Shown here in pieces: positions 8,401 to 16,556 of a stretch of 36,402 nt of DNA. The stretch is from Strigomonas culicis (Eukaryota; Euglenozoa; Kinetoplastea; Trypanosomatida; Trypanosomatidae), in the NCBI GenBank assembly GCA_000482145.1, contig AUXH01000136.1, positions 1-36,402 on the forward strand. Reading direction: 5' to 3'. Made by a program: the position numbers and the translations under genes. Under the pieces are notes generated by a model. It worked only from the letters and a program-made list of their open reading frames with translations, was not told where the DNA came from and ran no database searches. Within the stretch, counting starts at the first letter, position 1, and every line of letters begins with the position of its first letter.

Positions 8401-11400
8401 GAGAGGTGGCGTCGTCGGACGTGTGCGTGCTGCCGCTACTCTCATCCATCGCATCCTGTGTTTCCGTCGCCTTGGTGTCCTTCATGACGATCACCGGCGG
8501 AATGACCTCGAGAACCGTGTCGCTGATGTCGCTCCCATCCTTACCGTGCTTGCCGTCTCCCGCGACGGGCTGTGCCACCTTAGTGGAGCTGAGCGGGTGC
8601 TTATCGGTCAGGGTGGGCGAGGCGGCCGTGCTGCTCTCCGACACCGTCATGGACGCCACGCGCCCCTTGCCGGCTGGATGCGCCTTCTGATGTGTACGCT
8701 CGGCCGCAGTCAGAGACTGTGGGAAGAGCGTGAGCGGGACGACCGTGATGCCGCACGCCTCGCGGTCGAAGAGGGGCCCTTTCGCGTGCTGATCCTCCGC
8801 TTCACTACCGTCATCCTTGTTGTCGTGGTCCATAAGATTCGCAAAGGTTTCGAACTTGAGGTCCGTGGACGCCGGCGCTCCCGCTTCGGCGTCCACAGCA
8901 GCGGCGTCGTCTGCCTGCGCGCCGAGCTTCAGCAGCAGCTCCTGCAGCGTCAGTGCGCGCGCCGCGGAGGTCTCCCGCGCGGAGCGGCTGCGGTGGTGGT
9001 GGCGGCTGTGGCGGCGGCGGCCGGTGCCGGTGCTGCTGGCGGCGTCGTCCGACCGACTGCGGGCCGTCGCGCGGCTGTGGCTGTGGCTGTGGCGGTGATG
9101 GCGGTGGTGGGAGCGCACCGAAGGCGCCGTCGCGTTCGTCGTGTCCGCGTCGGGCCCATTCGTGGGCGAGAGCGAGGGGATGCGCGCGGGGCGCACGGCA
9201 GAAGAGCGGCGGCTCGTCGTGCGGGACGACAGGGCGACCGTCGAGGAGAGCGCGCGCCGGAACCGGTGCGTCTCGCGCTCGGCGTCCGCGACGCTGCCAT
9301 CCGGCTCCTCTACCGAACGCGGCGTCTGCGTATGCTTCAGCGGCTCCCGCGCGGACGGGAAGACGTGGTCGATGAGCTTCTCGAGCGGCGCGGCGCGGCC
9401 GGCGGTGAGTGTGTTGGCCTCCGCCGCGTCGTACGGCAGCAGCCGCATGGCGACGACGGGGTCTTCCTCGGATTTCGCGGCGCTCTGGGAGCGGCGCCGC
9501 GTCACGACGACGAGCTTCTTGCGCATCACCTTACCCTCACCGGGGGCGACGCTCGGGTGGCGGCGCGGCGGCGGCGCGGCCGCCTCTGTTGGCTTGACGG
9601 AGTCTTCGCCGTGGTGGCTCCGGTGCCGCGAATGAGAGTGCCGCCTGTGGGTGGAGTTGACCGAGCGGTTCGGGTCTCTGCTCGCCCGCCGGTGGCGCCG
9701 GTGGCGGTGATGATCGGTGGCCGCGCTGTCATACGTGCGGTCGACGCTGTCCTCGTCGTCGAAGACGACCTCGTCCGCGCGCACGCCGCCGCTGGACGCC
9801 GGCGTGCGCGGCACGGCGTCGTCGCTCGCATCAAACCCCACGGCGTCCAACGCGCGCGGCGACGGAGGCGCGTTGGACGTGGGCGACGGCCGCGCGATCG
9901 GTTGGTCGCCGAGCGCCGCCACGCTTCGTGCCTTGAGCGGCACGGCGAGCGCCGGTGGCGCGTCCTCGTCGCCGGAGAGTGAGTGGTTCAGCGCGGCGGG
10001 GTTTGCGATGGGCACCCGCTTCGACTGGCTGCGCGTGCGGGCGACCTGCGGCTCGATGTACACCGCCGCCCCGTCATCGCTGCTGACGCTCGCGTCGGCG
10101 TCAGGGCGGCTGCGGCGGGCGCGGCCGCGGCGCCGGTGTGGCAGACGCTCGCGAACCCCTTCCCCCACTGCTGCTGCTGCTGCAGCACTGTGATGCGGGT
10201 CCTGCTTGTCGGAGGTGTGCTCCCGAGAGTCGGAGAGCTCCCCATGGTCGCCGCTCGCGTCCCTCCGCGGCTCCTTCTCCGTCGACGCCGACCGCGAGCG
10301 GATGAAGGAGAGCCGTTTGGTGCTCTCCTGCGACAGAAACGGATGCGGCACCGACGTGCTCGCGCTGGTGTCGTTCACGGAGGCGTTGGGCGGGCTGCGG
10401 TCGCCCTCGGCGGCGACGGGCGGCACGGGGGTCGGGTCGAGGTCGCTGGGTGCCGTGCCGCTGCTGGTGGAGCTCGAGATGTCCTTGCTGTCCTCCTCCG
10501 CCTGCAGCAGCTCCCGCGGCTTGTGGTGCGGCTGCGTCACCACATCCTGCTCGGTGCTCGGCTCCCGGTCGGCGCCGCGCTCGTCGCTGGTGTGGCTGAC
10601 GCTCCCACCGCTGCTGCCCTCGCTGCTGTAGCTGTAATCGCTGTAGCTGTCGCTGTAGCTGTCGTCGCCGCCACGCGCCGCGGCCACGCGCTCTGGCGTC
10701 GCCCGGTCCGCGCCATCGCGCGGGCGGGGCGGCGCGGTGGCGGTGGCGTTGTAGGGGGCGCCGAGGTGCGGCTCTTGGTTCGACTGGTCGCTCTCGTCGC
10801 TGACACTCGACGCGCGCCGCCCGTCGCGCGGCTGCGGCACCGGCGCCTCGAAGTAGTTGTCGTCGTCCACGTCCTCATGCGCCTCGAGCCGCTCCCGCTC
10901 CCGCGTGCGGGGCGCGTCGTCGCCGCGCGCCTGCGTGATGAAGCTGATGCGGCGCGTACGCTGGCTCGGCTCGCGCGGCGCGACCTCGCCGGGCTGCTTG
11001 AGGATGGAGCGCGGCGATTCCAGTGCCGTGGAGCTGCTGACACTATTGCAGGGAGAGAGCCGATGGTCGGGGGTGTCATGGTTCTTGCGGTTCTTATTCG
11101 ATGGCAGTGAGGAGGAGGCATTCAACGTGGGCACCACCGTCGCCGGCAGCTGCGCCAAGGACACTGGGCTTACCCGATCCGCAGCGGCTGTCGCCTGGAG
11201 CTGGCTGTTGGCCACACGGATTGGTTTCTTCTCCGCCTCCGCCTTCCCACTTGCCCCCACCGCGTCTGCCCTGGCATCCTTACTCTCCCCTGGCGTGAGG
11301 TCCTTCATAATCTCTTCCCGCCAGCGCCGCGGTGGCTCGTTGCGGGGTGGCGTGCGTGCCTGCAGCGGCGGGCGCGCGAGCGGGACCTCGTCCGTGTCGT

Positions 11401-11824
11401 ACGGCAGCCCTGGGTGGTACGTCGACGCTGGCTGCGCGACGTGGGAGGGCATCGTCTGTGGCGGCGGCGAGCCACCCTCGCTGCTGCTCGTGACAACCAG
11501 CGCACTGTTGTGGCTATCGGACTTGAGACTATTCGGATAAATATCATCGAAGTGGTATTGGTCCACCGGGCCGGGAGGCAACGCGCCCGGGCGCGTTATG
11601 GTGTCCAGCGGATGCGTGTAAGAGCTACTGCGACTGAGGCGGGCACTGCTGGTTTCACTGCGATCGACCGAGGCGGATGGGGTTAAGCGGCGCAGTGGTG
11701 GGTTGCGGAGTTGGACCCGGTTCATCTCGTCGACGTGACTAAGCGTGAAGGCGCGCTGCGCGCCGCCGCTGCCGCCGCTACCATTACTGGCATTCATCAT
11801 ACTGCTTGCGTCGTTGGAGTCCAT
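5429..11824 (-). CDS. Giant disordered Ser/Arg/His-rich protein, function unknown
   Basis: I do not recognise this 2131-aa protein. It is one uninterrupted frame. Almost the whole chain is low-complexity and probably disordered: Ser/Pro/Asp/Glu-rich near the N-terminus, a Ser/Tyr/Asp repeat near residue 390, and Arg/His/Ser-rich blocks near 705 and 945. Strongly basic Lys/Arg tracts lie near 1740-1780, and a Gln-Pro dipeptide repeat near 2040. The basic blocks resemble arginine/serine-rich and nuclear-localisation-like sequence. The only stretches that look folded or conserved are the first ~70 residues and the last ~26, which end in LIVTSLEEYQQVV. No enzymatic motif, membrane segment or clear coiled coil was found. 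The start is well supported by an acceptor 51 bases upstream. A scaffold, cytoskeletal or RNA-granule protein is possible, but that is guesswork. Confidence 0.88.
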   Translation of the reverse strand: MDSNDASSMMNASNGSGGSGGAQRAFTLSHVDEMNRVQLRNPPLRRLTPSASVDRSETSSARLSRSSSYTHPLDTITRPGALPPGPVDQYHFDDIYPNSLKSDSHNSALVVTSSSEGGSPPPQTMPSHVAQPASTYHPGLPYDTDEVPLARPPLQARTPPRNEPPRRWREEIMKDLTPGESKDARADAVGASGKAEAEKKPIRVANSQLQATAAADRVSPVSLAQLPATVVPTLNASSSLPSNKNRKNHDTPDHRLSPCNSVSSSTALESPRSILKQPGEVAPREPSQRTRRISFITQARGDDAPRTRERERLEAHEDVDDDNYFEAPVPQPRDGRRASSVSDESDQSNQEPHLGAPYNATATAPPRPRDGADRATPERVAAARGGDDSYSDSYSDYSYSSEGSSGGSVSHTSDERGADREPSTEQDVVTQPHHKPRELLQAEEDSKDISSSTSSGTAPSDLDPTPVPPVAAEGDRSPPNASVNDTSASTSVPHPFLSQESTKRLSFIRSRSASTEKEPRRDASGDHGELSDSREHTSDKQDPHHSAAAAAAVGEGVRERLPHRRRGRARRSRPDADASVSSDDGAAVYIEPQVARTRSQSKRVPIANPAALNHSLSGDEDAPPALAVPLKARSVAALGDQPIARPSPTSNAPPSPRALDAVGFDASDDAVPRTPASSGGVRADEVVFDDEDSVDRTYDSAATDHHRHRRHRRASRDPNRSVNSTHRRHSHSRHRSHHGEDSVKPTEAAAPPPRRHPSVAPGEGKVMRKKLVVVTRRRSQSAAKSEEDPVVAMRLLPYDAAEANTLTAGRAAPLEKLIDHVFPSAREPLKHTQTPRSVEEPDGSVADAERETHRFRRALSSTVALSSRTTSRRSSAVRPARIPSLSPTNGPDADTTNATAPSVRSHHRHHRHSHSHSRATARSRSDDAASSTGTGRRRHSRHHHRSRSARETSAARALTLQELLLKLGAQADDAAAVDAEAGAPASTDLKFETFANLMDHDNKDDGSEAEDQHAKGPLFDREACGITVVPLTLFPQSLTAAERTHQKAHPAGKGRVASMTVSESSTAASPTLTDKHPLSSTKVAQPVAGDGKHGKDGSDISDTVLEVIPPVIVMKDTKATETQDAMDESSGSTHTSDDATSQERYANGTQEDPNSAHSLRAFVKTSLSSPHLGGDVSYSDPSYAKQSKKNVSGSRRRNNANKKSSSDRQSVTRSTQTQERRLNDTDDSDSGSDSDRPRGARAYAVETPSPPYAPSLQIADVHQLSKEWQVTLRSEFDKNRKQQKIRAPQGNKNNNEKEGYLLTTAFGGSSAMDDAIAQMGFHVAKRSVKRNGQYREADDFYGGEPLPDSAENDESVRTPPSRQRTGARPSGSRSRPEKKGSGSLPRRTMDLADDIAMSLHPLQNTPRTASRRGQGRRRSGSADHGGFPSLSPLERSLLEEQIEAYARGESRVTHPLKDVEVEGDERTYPHRLQRSTERGVKRKAKKDQSKESKSDKHKRRASRRSDRRRGREANEDVEELSSQANSMASGAADAFLFPTSARHSPDAAVPVGGEPAATTRHRFMLSPARDEEGGAGGDDGEKRRKKRKEKDQPSPRQAPLASVSRDRYGVFEPNTESSFLAYARAMDKEARREEKRHRRKSAGRSPSRVHARHRRPSAISHKDMDEMVHSLLLADDAALSIKDQQSLQAQLRRGERERRRQERAAAREEKKQRKRAQEAAEDAMTSVSRGEAQKKKRRKHHKSSSSSKRSRGSKRSASRHHSGSTHKKEKRHGKKRKGKSDETDAAGPRSRSSPRRRARMMSPAPDDAVAEREAPRGGYFSRHGTPLPQDDLDTTDLHHLPSHTHFTPHQRDDERAPYVSLALGAGCGGGGGGSPRARRDSTLSLLSQRQPSPRVVYPHDMEREQRRQAAKRTLESLKLKREVQALSGAAAADVAPTDYHTGRGSGGGVRVYRSSRSRSLEQRTSTSWSAHVKEAARDSRLAAAGVATMTARHGGGGGTSRDARRPVARQQDVSPLPRPVVERFSLDEAVPVRNYFATAPQPQPQPHTAVPSADLKSGASSATAREAAASARLSTSITVTGRGSKQQSGAEETYRSSVQKEHKAMDPTQLCNFAKGIRLIVTSLEEYQQVV

Positions 11825-12173
11825 GGTTCGCTTTCTGTCCTCAGCGCAAGCAGGTATGTCTAAAAAGAGTATGTTCTAAAAAAAAAAGGTAACAATGCCG
11901 AAATGTGTACTATGAAAGGCGGGGAATTGAATTACAAAGATACACCGTTAAAAAAATAATGAGCTAACCAAATTATTAAAAAAAAGGTACAGAAAAAGAT
12001 CGCCTTCTCCTTTACTATTCAGAAAAAAGAAAAAAAATAGCGAGGAAAGAAAATATTTTTGTGCTGAAAGAAGAAAACCAGCATCATCCTCATAGTAGTC
12101 ATGTGAGTCACACCATACGCCTCTTTTCTTTAAAAAACGTTGACGGCCTAAAATATACAAGACGCCACAAGCC
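11825..12173. other. Spacer between DUS4 and the giant gene
   Basis: This 349-base AT-rich spacer contains the DUS4 3' UTR and the acceptor of the giant gene at 11876-11889. No coding potential is supported. Confidence 0.8.
11876..11889 (-). promoter_or_regulatory. Candidate trans-splice acceptor for the giant gene
   Basis: A compact CC-T(10) tract is followed directly by AG at 11877-11876 on the minus strand. It gives a 5' UTR of about 51 bases. Confidence 0.6.
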
Positions 12174-13787
12174 CTACATCCCCTCCCCGCCCATCGGCGC
12201 GCGTCCCTGCTCCACGTAAAGACCAAGCTCTTGCGTTAGTTGCAGCAGCCCCACGCACGACCGCACCAGCGCGACCGCGCTGCGCTCCGCCGGCGACAGA
12301 TACAGCCGCCCCATGCGCAGTGTGTGCTGCACGGCGATGGGGTACGGCGTGTCGCACTGCAGGGCGAGGCGCAGGTAGTCGGACAGCACCTCCCGCGGCG
12401 GTGGGATGTTGCTCGCGCTGTTGCCCCGCGCCGCCGCGCCCGCCGCCGTCGCGTTCGCGTAGCTCGCCCCTCCGGCGAGCGGCCGCCCCGCCGCCCAGCA
12501 CGGCGCGAGCGTGGCGCCCCACACCTGCTGCTGCTGCTGCCGCACCACCAGCGCCGCCGCGGCGGCAGCAGCGGTCGCGTTGGTCGATGGGAGGGCCTCC
12601 GTCGCGAAGAAGGCGTGGCCGCCGGCCGCCTGTAGCGCGCTGTCGTACACCCCGAGGTCGAAGCAGGCGGGGTTGCTGAGCAGCGCGTTGCCGGCCATGA
12701 CGCCGCCGATGCCGCCGCACTGCAGCACCGCGGCCACCGCGTCGCTCGGCGTCGCGACGCCGCCGTTGACAACGACGGGGATGTGCAGCTGCGCTTGTAG
12801 GAGGCGCACCGCGTCCCAGAGGGCGGGCGCGCTGCTGCGGCACTGCGGTGTGCGTGCGTGTAGCGTGAGCCAGCCGGCGCCGGCCGCCTCCATCTGTTGG
12901 GCGAAGGACACCGTCTGCTGCAGCCGCCGGTGCGCGGAGCCGCCGGCGGGGTACCCATCGTGGCTGAGAATGCGCATCTTCACCACGCATGGGATCGTGT
13001 GGCTGTTGTTGTCCGCTGACACATACGTCGGGACGTGGTTGCGGATCGTCGCGACCATGTCGGCGACCTCAGCGGGCCGCAGCAGCAGCGAGGCGCCCAG
13101 CTTCTCCTGCATCGCCCAGCGCTGCGGGCAGCCGCAGTTGAGGTCGATCGCGTCGCAATACGGCGCCAGAGCGGCCGCCGCCTGCGCGGCCTCGACCGCC
13201 GAGTTGGCAGCGAGCTGCACGACCAACTTGTCCTCCGCTGGCCACGCGGACGGCGAGGGCGCCGTCGCGACGTCGAAGAGCGCGAAGTCGGTGTGGCGCG
13301 CGGCGGCACTGCGCACAAAGCTACTGGCGAGGATCATGTGGGTGTAGCTGAGGTCCGTACCCCACAGGCGGCAGAGCCGGCGGAAGGGCGGGCGACTGCA
13401 GCGCACCATCGGCGCCTGGATCTTGATAATGTGGTGCTGATAGAGGTCGGAGAAGGGGGCCGACCGGTCGCGGTCCGCCGCGCTCTCCTGCCCCTCGCGC
13501 GTCGCAGCGCCGACCGGCTCCGCCGCCGCCGACGCGTCGCGGCTCAGCGGGCGAGGGCCTGTGGCGGTGGCGGTGTTGTAGTTGCGCGTCAGCTCCTGCA
13601 CGTCCTCCTGGTGCTCTGCCATGAACTGCTTGACGTGGTGCTGACTGGCGCGCAGCCAGGCGACCAGATCTGTATGGCGGTACACGGCCGCGCCCGCTTG
13701 GCCGGTGCCTGGCGGGTGGGGCGCGCGGTGCTGCCAGTCATCGTAGGCCGCCGACCACTCGGCTTCCACAGCTTCCCAGGACAGCAT
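12174..13787 (-). CDS. DUS4: tRNA-dihydrouridine synthase 4 (Dus4 type)
   Basis: This 537-aa flavoenzyme reduces uridines in the tRNA D-loop using FMN and NADPH; Dus4 enzymes act at positions 20a/20b. The TIM-barrel domain starts near residue 115 with KIQAPMVRCSRPPFRRL and DLSYTHMI. The motif DLNCGCPQRWAM is the Dus4 signature, with catalytic Cys at about C220. WLTLHART and VVNGGV follow, then GVMAGNALLSNPACF, the phosphate-binding end of the barrel. The first ~110 residues are a lineage-specific extension. After the barrel comes an Ala/Gln-rich low-complexity insertion (about 395-450) and a helical tail. Human DUS4L has about 317 aa, so the copy is enlarged at both ends but has all key motifs. 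The HART form replaces the more common HGRT. The start is the first ATG after the acceptor at 13830. Confidence 0.93.
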   Translation of the reverse strand: MLSWEAVEAEWSAAYDDWQHRAPHPPGTGQAGAAVYRHTDLVAWLRASQHHVKQFMAEHQEDVQELTRNYNTATATGPRPLSRDASAAAEPVGAATREGQESAADRDRSAPFSDLYQHHIIKIQAPMVRCSRPPFRRLCRLWGTDLSYTHMILASSFVRSAAARHTDFALFDVATAPSPSAWPAEDKLVVQLAANSAVEAAQAAAALAPYCDAIDLNCGCPQRWAMQEKLGASLLLRPAEVADMVATIRNHVPTYVSADNNSHTIPCVVKMRILSHDGYPAGGSAHRRLQQTVSFAQQMEAAGAGWLTLHARTPQCRSSAPALWDAVRLLQAQLHIPVVVNGGVATPSDAVAAVLQCGGIGGVMAGNALLSNPACFDLGVYDSALQAAGGHAFFATEALPSTNATAAAAAAALVVRQQQQQVWGATLAPCWAAGRPLAGGASYANATAAGAAARGNSASNIPPPREVLSDYLRLALQCDTPYPIAVQHTLRMGRLYLSPAERSAVALVRSCVGLLQLTQELGLYVEQGRAPMGGEGM

Positions 13788-13829
13788 ATACTGCGGATAG
13801 AGATGTACTAGTATTTGAATACACTTCTT

Positions 13830-13878
13830 CTATTGAGGGGGATAAGGAACAAGTGAAATGAAAAGAAAAAAGAAGCAA
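13830..13878 (-). promoter_or_regulatory. Candidate trans-splice acceptor for DUS4
   Basis: A long pyrimidine-rich tract at 13833-13878 on the minus strand ends in AG at 13831-13830. The 5' UTR would be about 42 bases. Confidence 0.6.
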
Positions 13879-14064
13879 TCAGCGATAATAATAACAACAG
13901 AATACTATATGCAATGACAATTACAAAAAAAAATCAAACCTACAATCATAATAGAAATAATAATAAATGGGGATTCCCACAAAAGCGCTTGCAAATGTAG
14001 CAATGAAGATACATCCAATTCTGTGAAGTAGATAAGCAAGATCATACAAATATGTGTATGTGCG

Positions 14065-15654
14065 TCAACAAAACGTCTTCGCTCGGTACATATTCGCGGA
14101 GAACTTCGAGAAGAAGCCAGGCGTCTCCTTCCACTTGTCCAACAGCGTGCCGCGTGCGTGGGCGGGCCCAGGGCCGTCGCCGTCGATAGCCAGACCCTTC
14201 TCAAACACGTCGGCGATAAACCGCACCACGTCCTGCATCTGTATCGGGTCATTGACCGTCACGAAATCCGCCTCACCGCCCCATTCTCGATCACTCGCGT
14301 GTGGCGGAGCCTCACGGGAAGCGGTGCCGAGCCACGGCACCAGCCGCCGCTGCGCGCTGCTAAAGACGTACAAGGAGTGTTCGCGGCCGGGCATCACAAT
14401 CAGCGGGATCGCGAGCTCCAGCAAGCACCGCTCGGTGGGCGCCGCATCGGCGGACCACCGACGGTAGCCACCGGCAACCTCGCGCACACCACTGACGGCG
14501 GAGCGGAGAGCCGCAAAGACCTTGTCGACGGGCGCCGCATCGCGGGCGCAGAGCAGCAGGCGGACGGAGAGGCACAGCCCCACCTCGCCTTCGCCCAGTG
14601 CGTAGAGGAAGGCATGGGCGGCCTCGGCGCCGTCGTCCGCGGCATCGGAGCCGCCGCTCGTGGTGGCGTCCATGTGGAAGCTGCGAATGCTCTCTGAGTG
14701 CGCGTCCGCCTCGACGGAGGAGAAGGATGAGGCTGTGGAGGCAGGCTGCGGTTCGGCTCCTGCGTGGGGTGTGGCGTAGCTATCTGCCACGGGGCTGCGA
14801 TTGTTCGTGAGGTGTGGCGCGCTGGCCGAGTCATCTTGCGTATAGATGCTCTTATAAGCCCGCCGCATGCGCGCCGCGGGGCTAGCCGGCTCACGGTTCG
14901 GATTCACCTCGCCTGTGTCCTTCGTTTGGCGTTCTCTATCAGCCTGGTTCGTGTTTTCGCTATGCGGCGAGTGGCCTTCCGCCGCCGTGCGCTCTCGCGC
15001 GCGACCGGCACGGCTGTGGCGCGGCGGGCTGCGCCGCTCCGGCCCCGGCCTCCACTCGGGGAGCCGCCACCCGCCGCGCAGGCGGCTGTGCGGGGACCGC
15101 GTCGCGCCCTGCTGCGCCTGCCGGCGGAGCTCCGCGAGCAGCTCCGCGGTGAGGCTGTCAATCGACCAGTGGTGCACCGCGTTCGTCACGAGGCGGAGCC
15201 CAAAGTGCGGTAGCCGGTGCAGCGCGGGCACGCGGAAGGATGTGGAGTACACCCTGCTGTCGACCATCTTGGGCGATGGCTGTTGTTGATCCATGTTCGT
15301 TTTCTGTGGTGCAGTCGTTGTGCCTGCTGCTTGTGCCGCAACTTCTGACCGTTGCGCTCGCTCCACTTCCGGCGGTGCGAAACGGTGCAGAAGCGCCTGT
15401 GAGAAGCTCCAGGCGCGGCTGGCGGTGGTGTCGTCGGCCGCCAGAGGGCTTCCCAGCGTCGCGCTGCCGCCCGCCAGAGGGGCGTAGAACTCGACCGTGT
15501 GGAGGATGCCACAGACACACTCTTCAATCGCGTCGGGCGTCACACGGAGAGGGTAGCGTCTTTGGTGGAACCGATCGCGTACATCGTACAGGTGGTGGTG
15601 GTCGTTGCTGCGGTCCGTGGTTGGCTCTAGGTAGTTGAAGAAGTAGGTGTTCAT
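14065..15654 (-). CDS. Possible divergent ATG101-like (HORMA) protein; otherwise unknown
   Basis: This 529-aa protein has no certain assignment. Near the N-terminus (about residues 32-58) the pattern YPLRVTP, then a helix ending in GILHTVEFYA, matches the first strand and helix of ATG101 (PF07855, formerly DUF1649), which has LEV...ILHTI.FHR. Near residues 355-420 the order of a hydrophobic strand (LSVRLLLC), a helix (VFAALRSAVSGVREV) and a strand ending LLELAIP resembles the C-terminal part of ATG101, which ends in FEITIP. A disordered Arg/Ser/Gln-rich insertion of roughly 180 residues separates the blocks, and about 110 residues follow them. ATG101 is usually about 200-220 aa and pairs with ATG13 in the ATG1 autophagy-initiation complex. 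The in-frame GTG at 15687 is not used as start: the acceptor at 15715 leads to the ATG at 15654. CDS existence is solid; the family call is tentative. Confidence 0.85.
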   Translation of the reverse strand: MNTYFFNYLEPTTDRSNDHHHLYDVRDRFHQRRYPLRVTPDAIEECVCGILHTVEFYAPLAGGSATLGSPLAADDTTASRAWSFSQALLHRFAPPEVERAQRSEVAAQAAGTTTAPQKTNMDQQQPSPKMVDSRVYSTSFRVPALHRLPHFGLRLVTNAVHHWSIDSLTAELLAELRRQAQQGATRSPHSRLRGGWRLPEWRPGPERRSPPRHSRAGRARERTAAEGHSPHSENTNQADRERQTKDTGEVNPNREPASPAARMRRAYKSIYTQDDSASAPHLTNNRSPVADSYATPHAGAEPQPASTASSFSSVEADAHSESIRSFHMDATTSGGSDAADDGAEAAHAFLYALGEGEVGLCLSVRLLLCARDAAPVDKVFAALRSAVSGVREVAGGYRRWSADAAPTERCLLELAIPLIVMPGREHSLYVFSSAQRRLVPWLGTASREAPPHASDREWGGEADFVTVNDPIQMQDVVRFIADVFEKGLAIDGDGPGPAHARGTLLDKWKETPGFFSKFSANMYRAKTFC

Positions 15655-15714
15655 GCTCTTTGGTATTGAAAGGCACCCCTTGTTCACCTGTTCCTTCGTT
15701 TTTCACCGTTTCTA

Positions 15715-15747
15715 CTAGTAATAGAAAAAAGGGAAAGGCCAGAAGGC
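15715..15747 (-). promoter_or_regulatory. Candidate trans-splice acceptor for the ATG101-like gene
   Basis: A polypyrimidine tract at about 15722-15747 on the minus strand is followed by AG at 15716-15715. The predicted 5' UTR to the ATG at 15654 is about 60 bases. Confidence 0.55.
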
Positions 15748-15863
15748 ACAGTAAATACGAAGTGGTCGCATCCCCAAGAGCACAACGCTACTGAATAGTT
15801 AGAAAAAGAAAAAAAAACACTAACAAAAAAAGAGGATAAATTATATATATATAGAAATATACT

Positions 15864-16556
15864 TTACACGTCCTCCTTTGCCATCTTTTCGATGAGTGGC
15901 ACCAGTAGCTCTTGCGGCAGCGGCACCTCCAGCAGCACCACCTTCGTCCGCGAGGTCTGACCCTTCACCAGCGTAACGCTGACCTTCGGCGCAGCTCCAT
16001 CCGCGGCCGCACCGCTCGTCGCACGGAAAAGCGGTAACGCTGTGAGGGTAGCGAAGTCTACTGGAGGCGGATTTTGTCCACCGGCACTGGTGGGTGAAGG
16101 ATCCTCTCCCTTCTTCTTGCTTGCCTTCTTCTTATTCGCTTTCATCGTACTAGTGTGATCGGTCGGATTGTTACTGCTGCCCTGTGCCTTACTCTTGCTT
16201 TCCTCCATAATGGCGGTGAAGGAAGTACCCTCGAGATAGCGACGGAGCGCCTCCTCCCGTTGCTGATTCCCGCGATGGGCCCCAATGGCGACCTGCATCG
16301 CGCGGAGCTGCTGCTGCAGCGACTCCTCGAGAAAGGCCGCCAGTCCCTCATTCGCACGGCCCTCCACCGGCGGCGCAGACACACACAGCGCTACGCAGTC
16401 GTCGACCGCACGCTGCGGCACGGCGGCGAAGCCGCTGCCGCGCCGCGCGCCAGGCTTGACGTGGAGGGCCAGGTGGTACGAAAAGAGAGAGGCGGTGGAG
16501 GGAAGAGGCGTCAGGTACTTGGCTATTCCTGCAGCTGTCGTCATCGCTGCGCGCAT
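15864..16556 (-). CDS. DUF167/UPF0235 (YggU, C15orf40) family protein with internal insertion
   Basis: This 230-aa protein belongs to the small conserved DUF167 family, whose cellular role is not established. The first half of the domain is clear: LHVKPGARRGSG (about residues 30-41), then VSAPPVEGRANEGLAAFLEE (about 59-78). The closing strand motif of the family, a Gly...Ser-Arg-X-Lys pattern, appears as VKGQTSRTKVV near 200. Between them lies an insertion of about 90-100 residues, with a basic Lys/Ser tract near 140-150 that is probably disordered. Bacterial YggU is about 95 aa and human C15orf40 about 126, so the extra length comes from this insertion and a short N-terminal extension, which could be a weak mitochondrial presequence. 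The start follows an acceptor 50 bases upstream. Confidence 0.88.
   Translation of the reverse strand: MRAAMTTAAGIAKYLTPLPSTASLFSYHLALHVKPGARRGSGFAAVPQRAVDDCVALCVSAPPVEGRANEGLAAFLEESLQQQLRAMQVAIGAHRGNQQREEALRRYLEGTSFTAIMEESKSKAQGSSNNPTDHTSTMKANKKKASKKKGEDPSPTSAGGQNPPPVDFATLTALPLFRATSGAAADGAAPKVSVTLVKGQTSRTKVVLLEVPLPQELLVPLIEKMAKEDV

Noticed and set aside
8354..9982. Plus-strand open frames opposite the giant gene
   Set aside because: They are Arg/Ala/Val-rich shadows of the GC-rich frame without domains.
12236..12990. Additional minus-strand frames overlapping DUS4
   Set aside because: They are out-of-frame Arg/Ala-rich translations; the DUS4 frame carries all conserved motifs.
15655..15687. 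GTG start for the ATG101-like protein
   Set aside because: Trypanosomatids initiate at ATG; the ATG at 15654 is the first after the acceptor.
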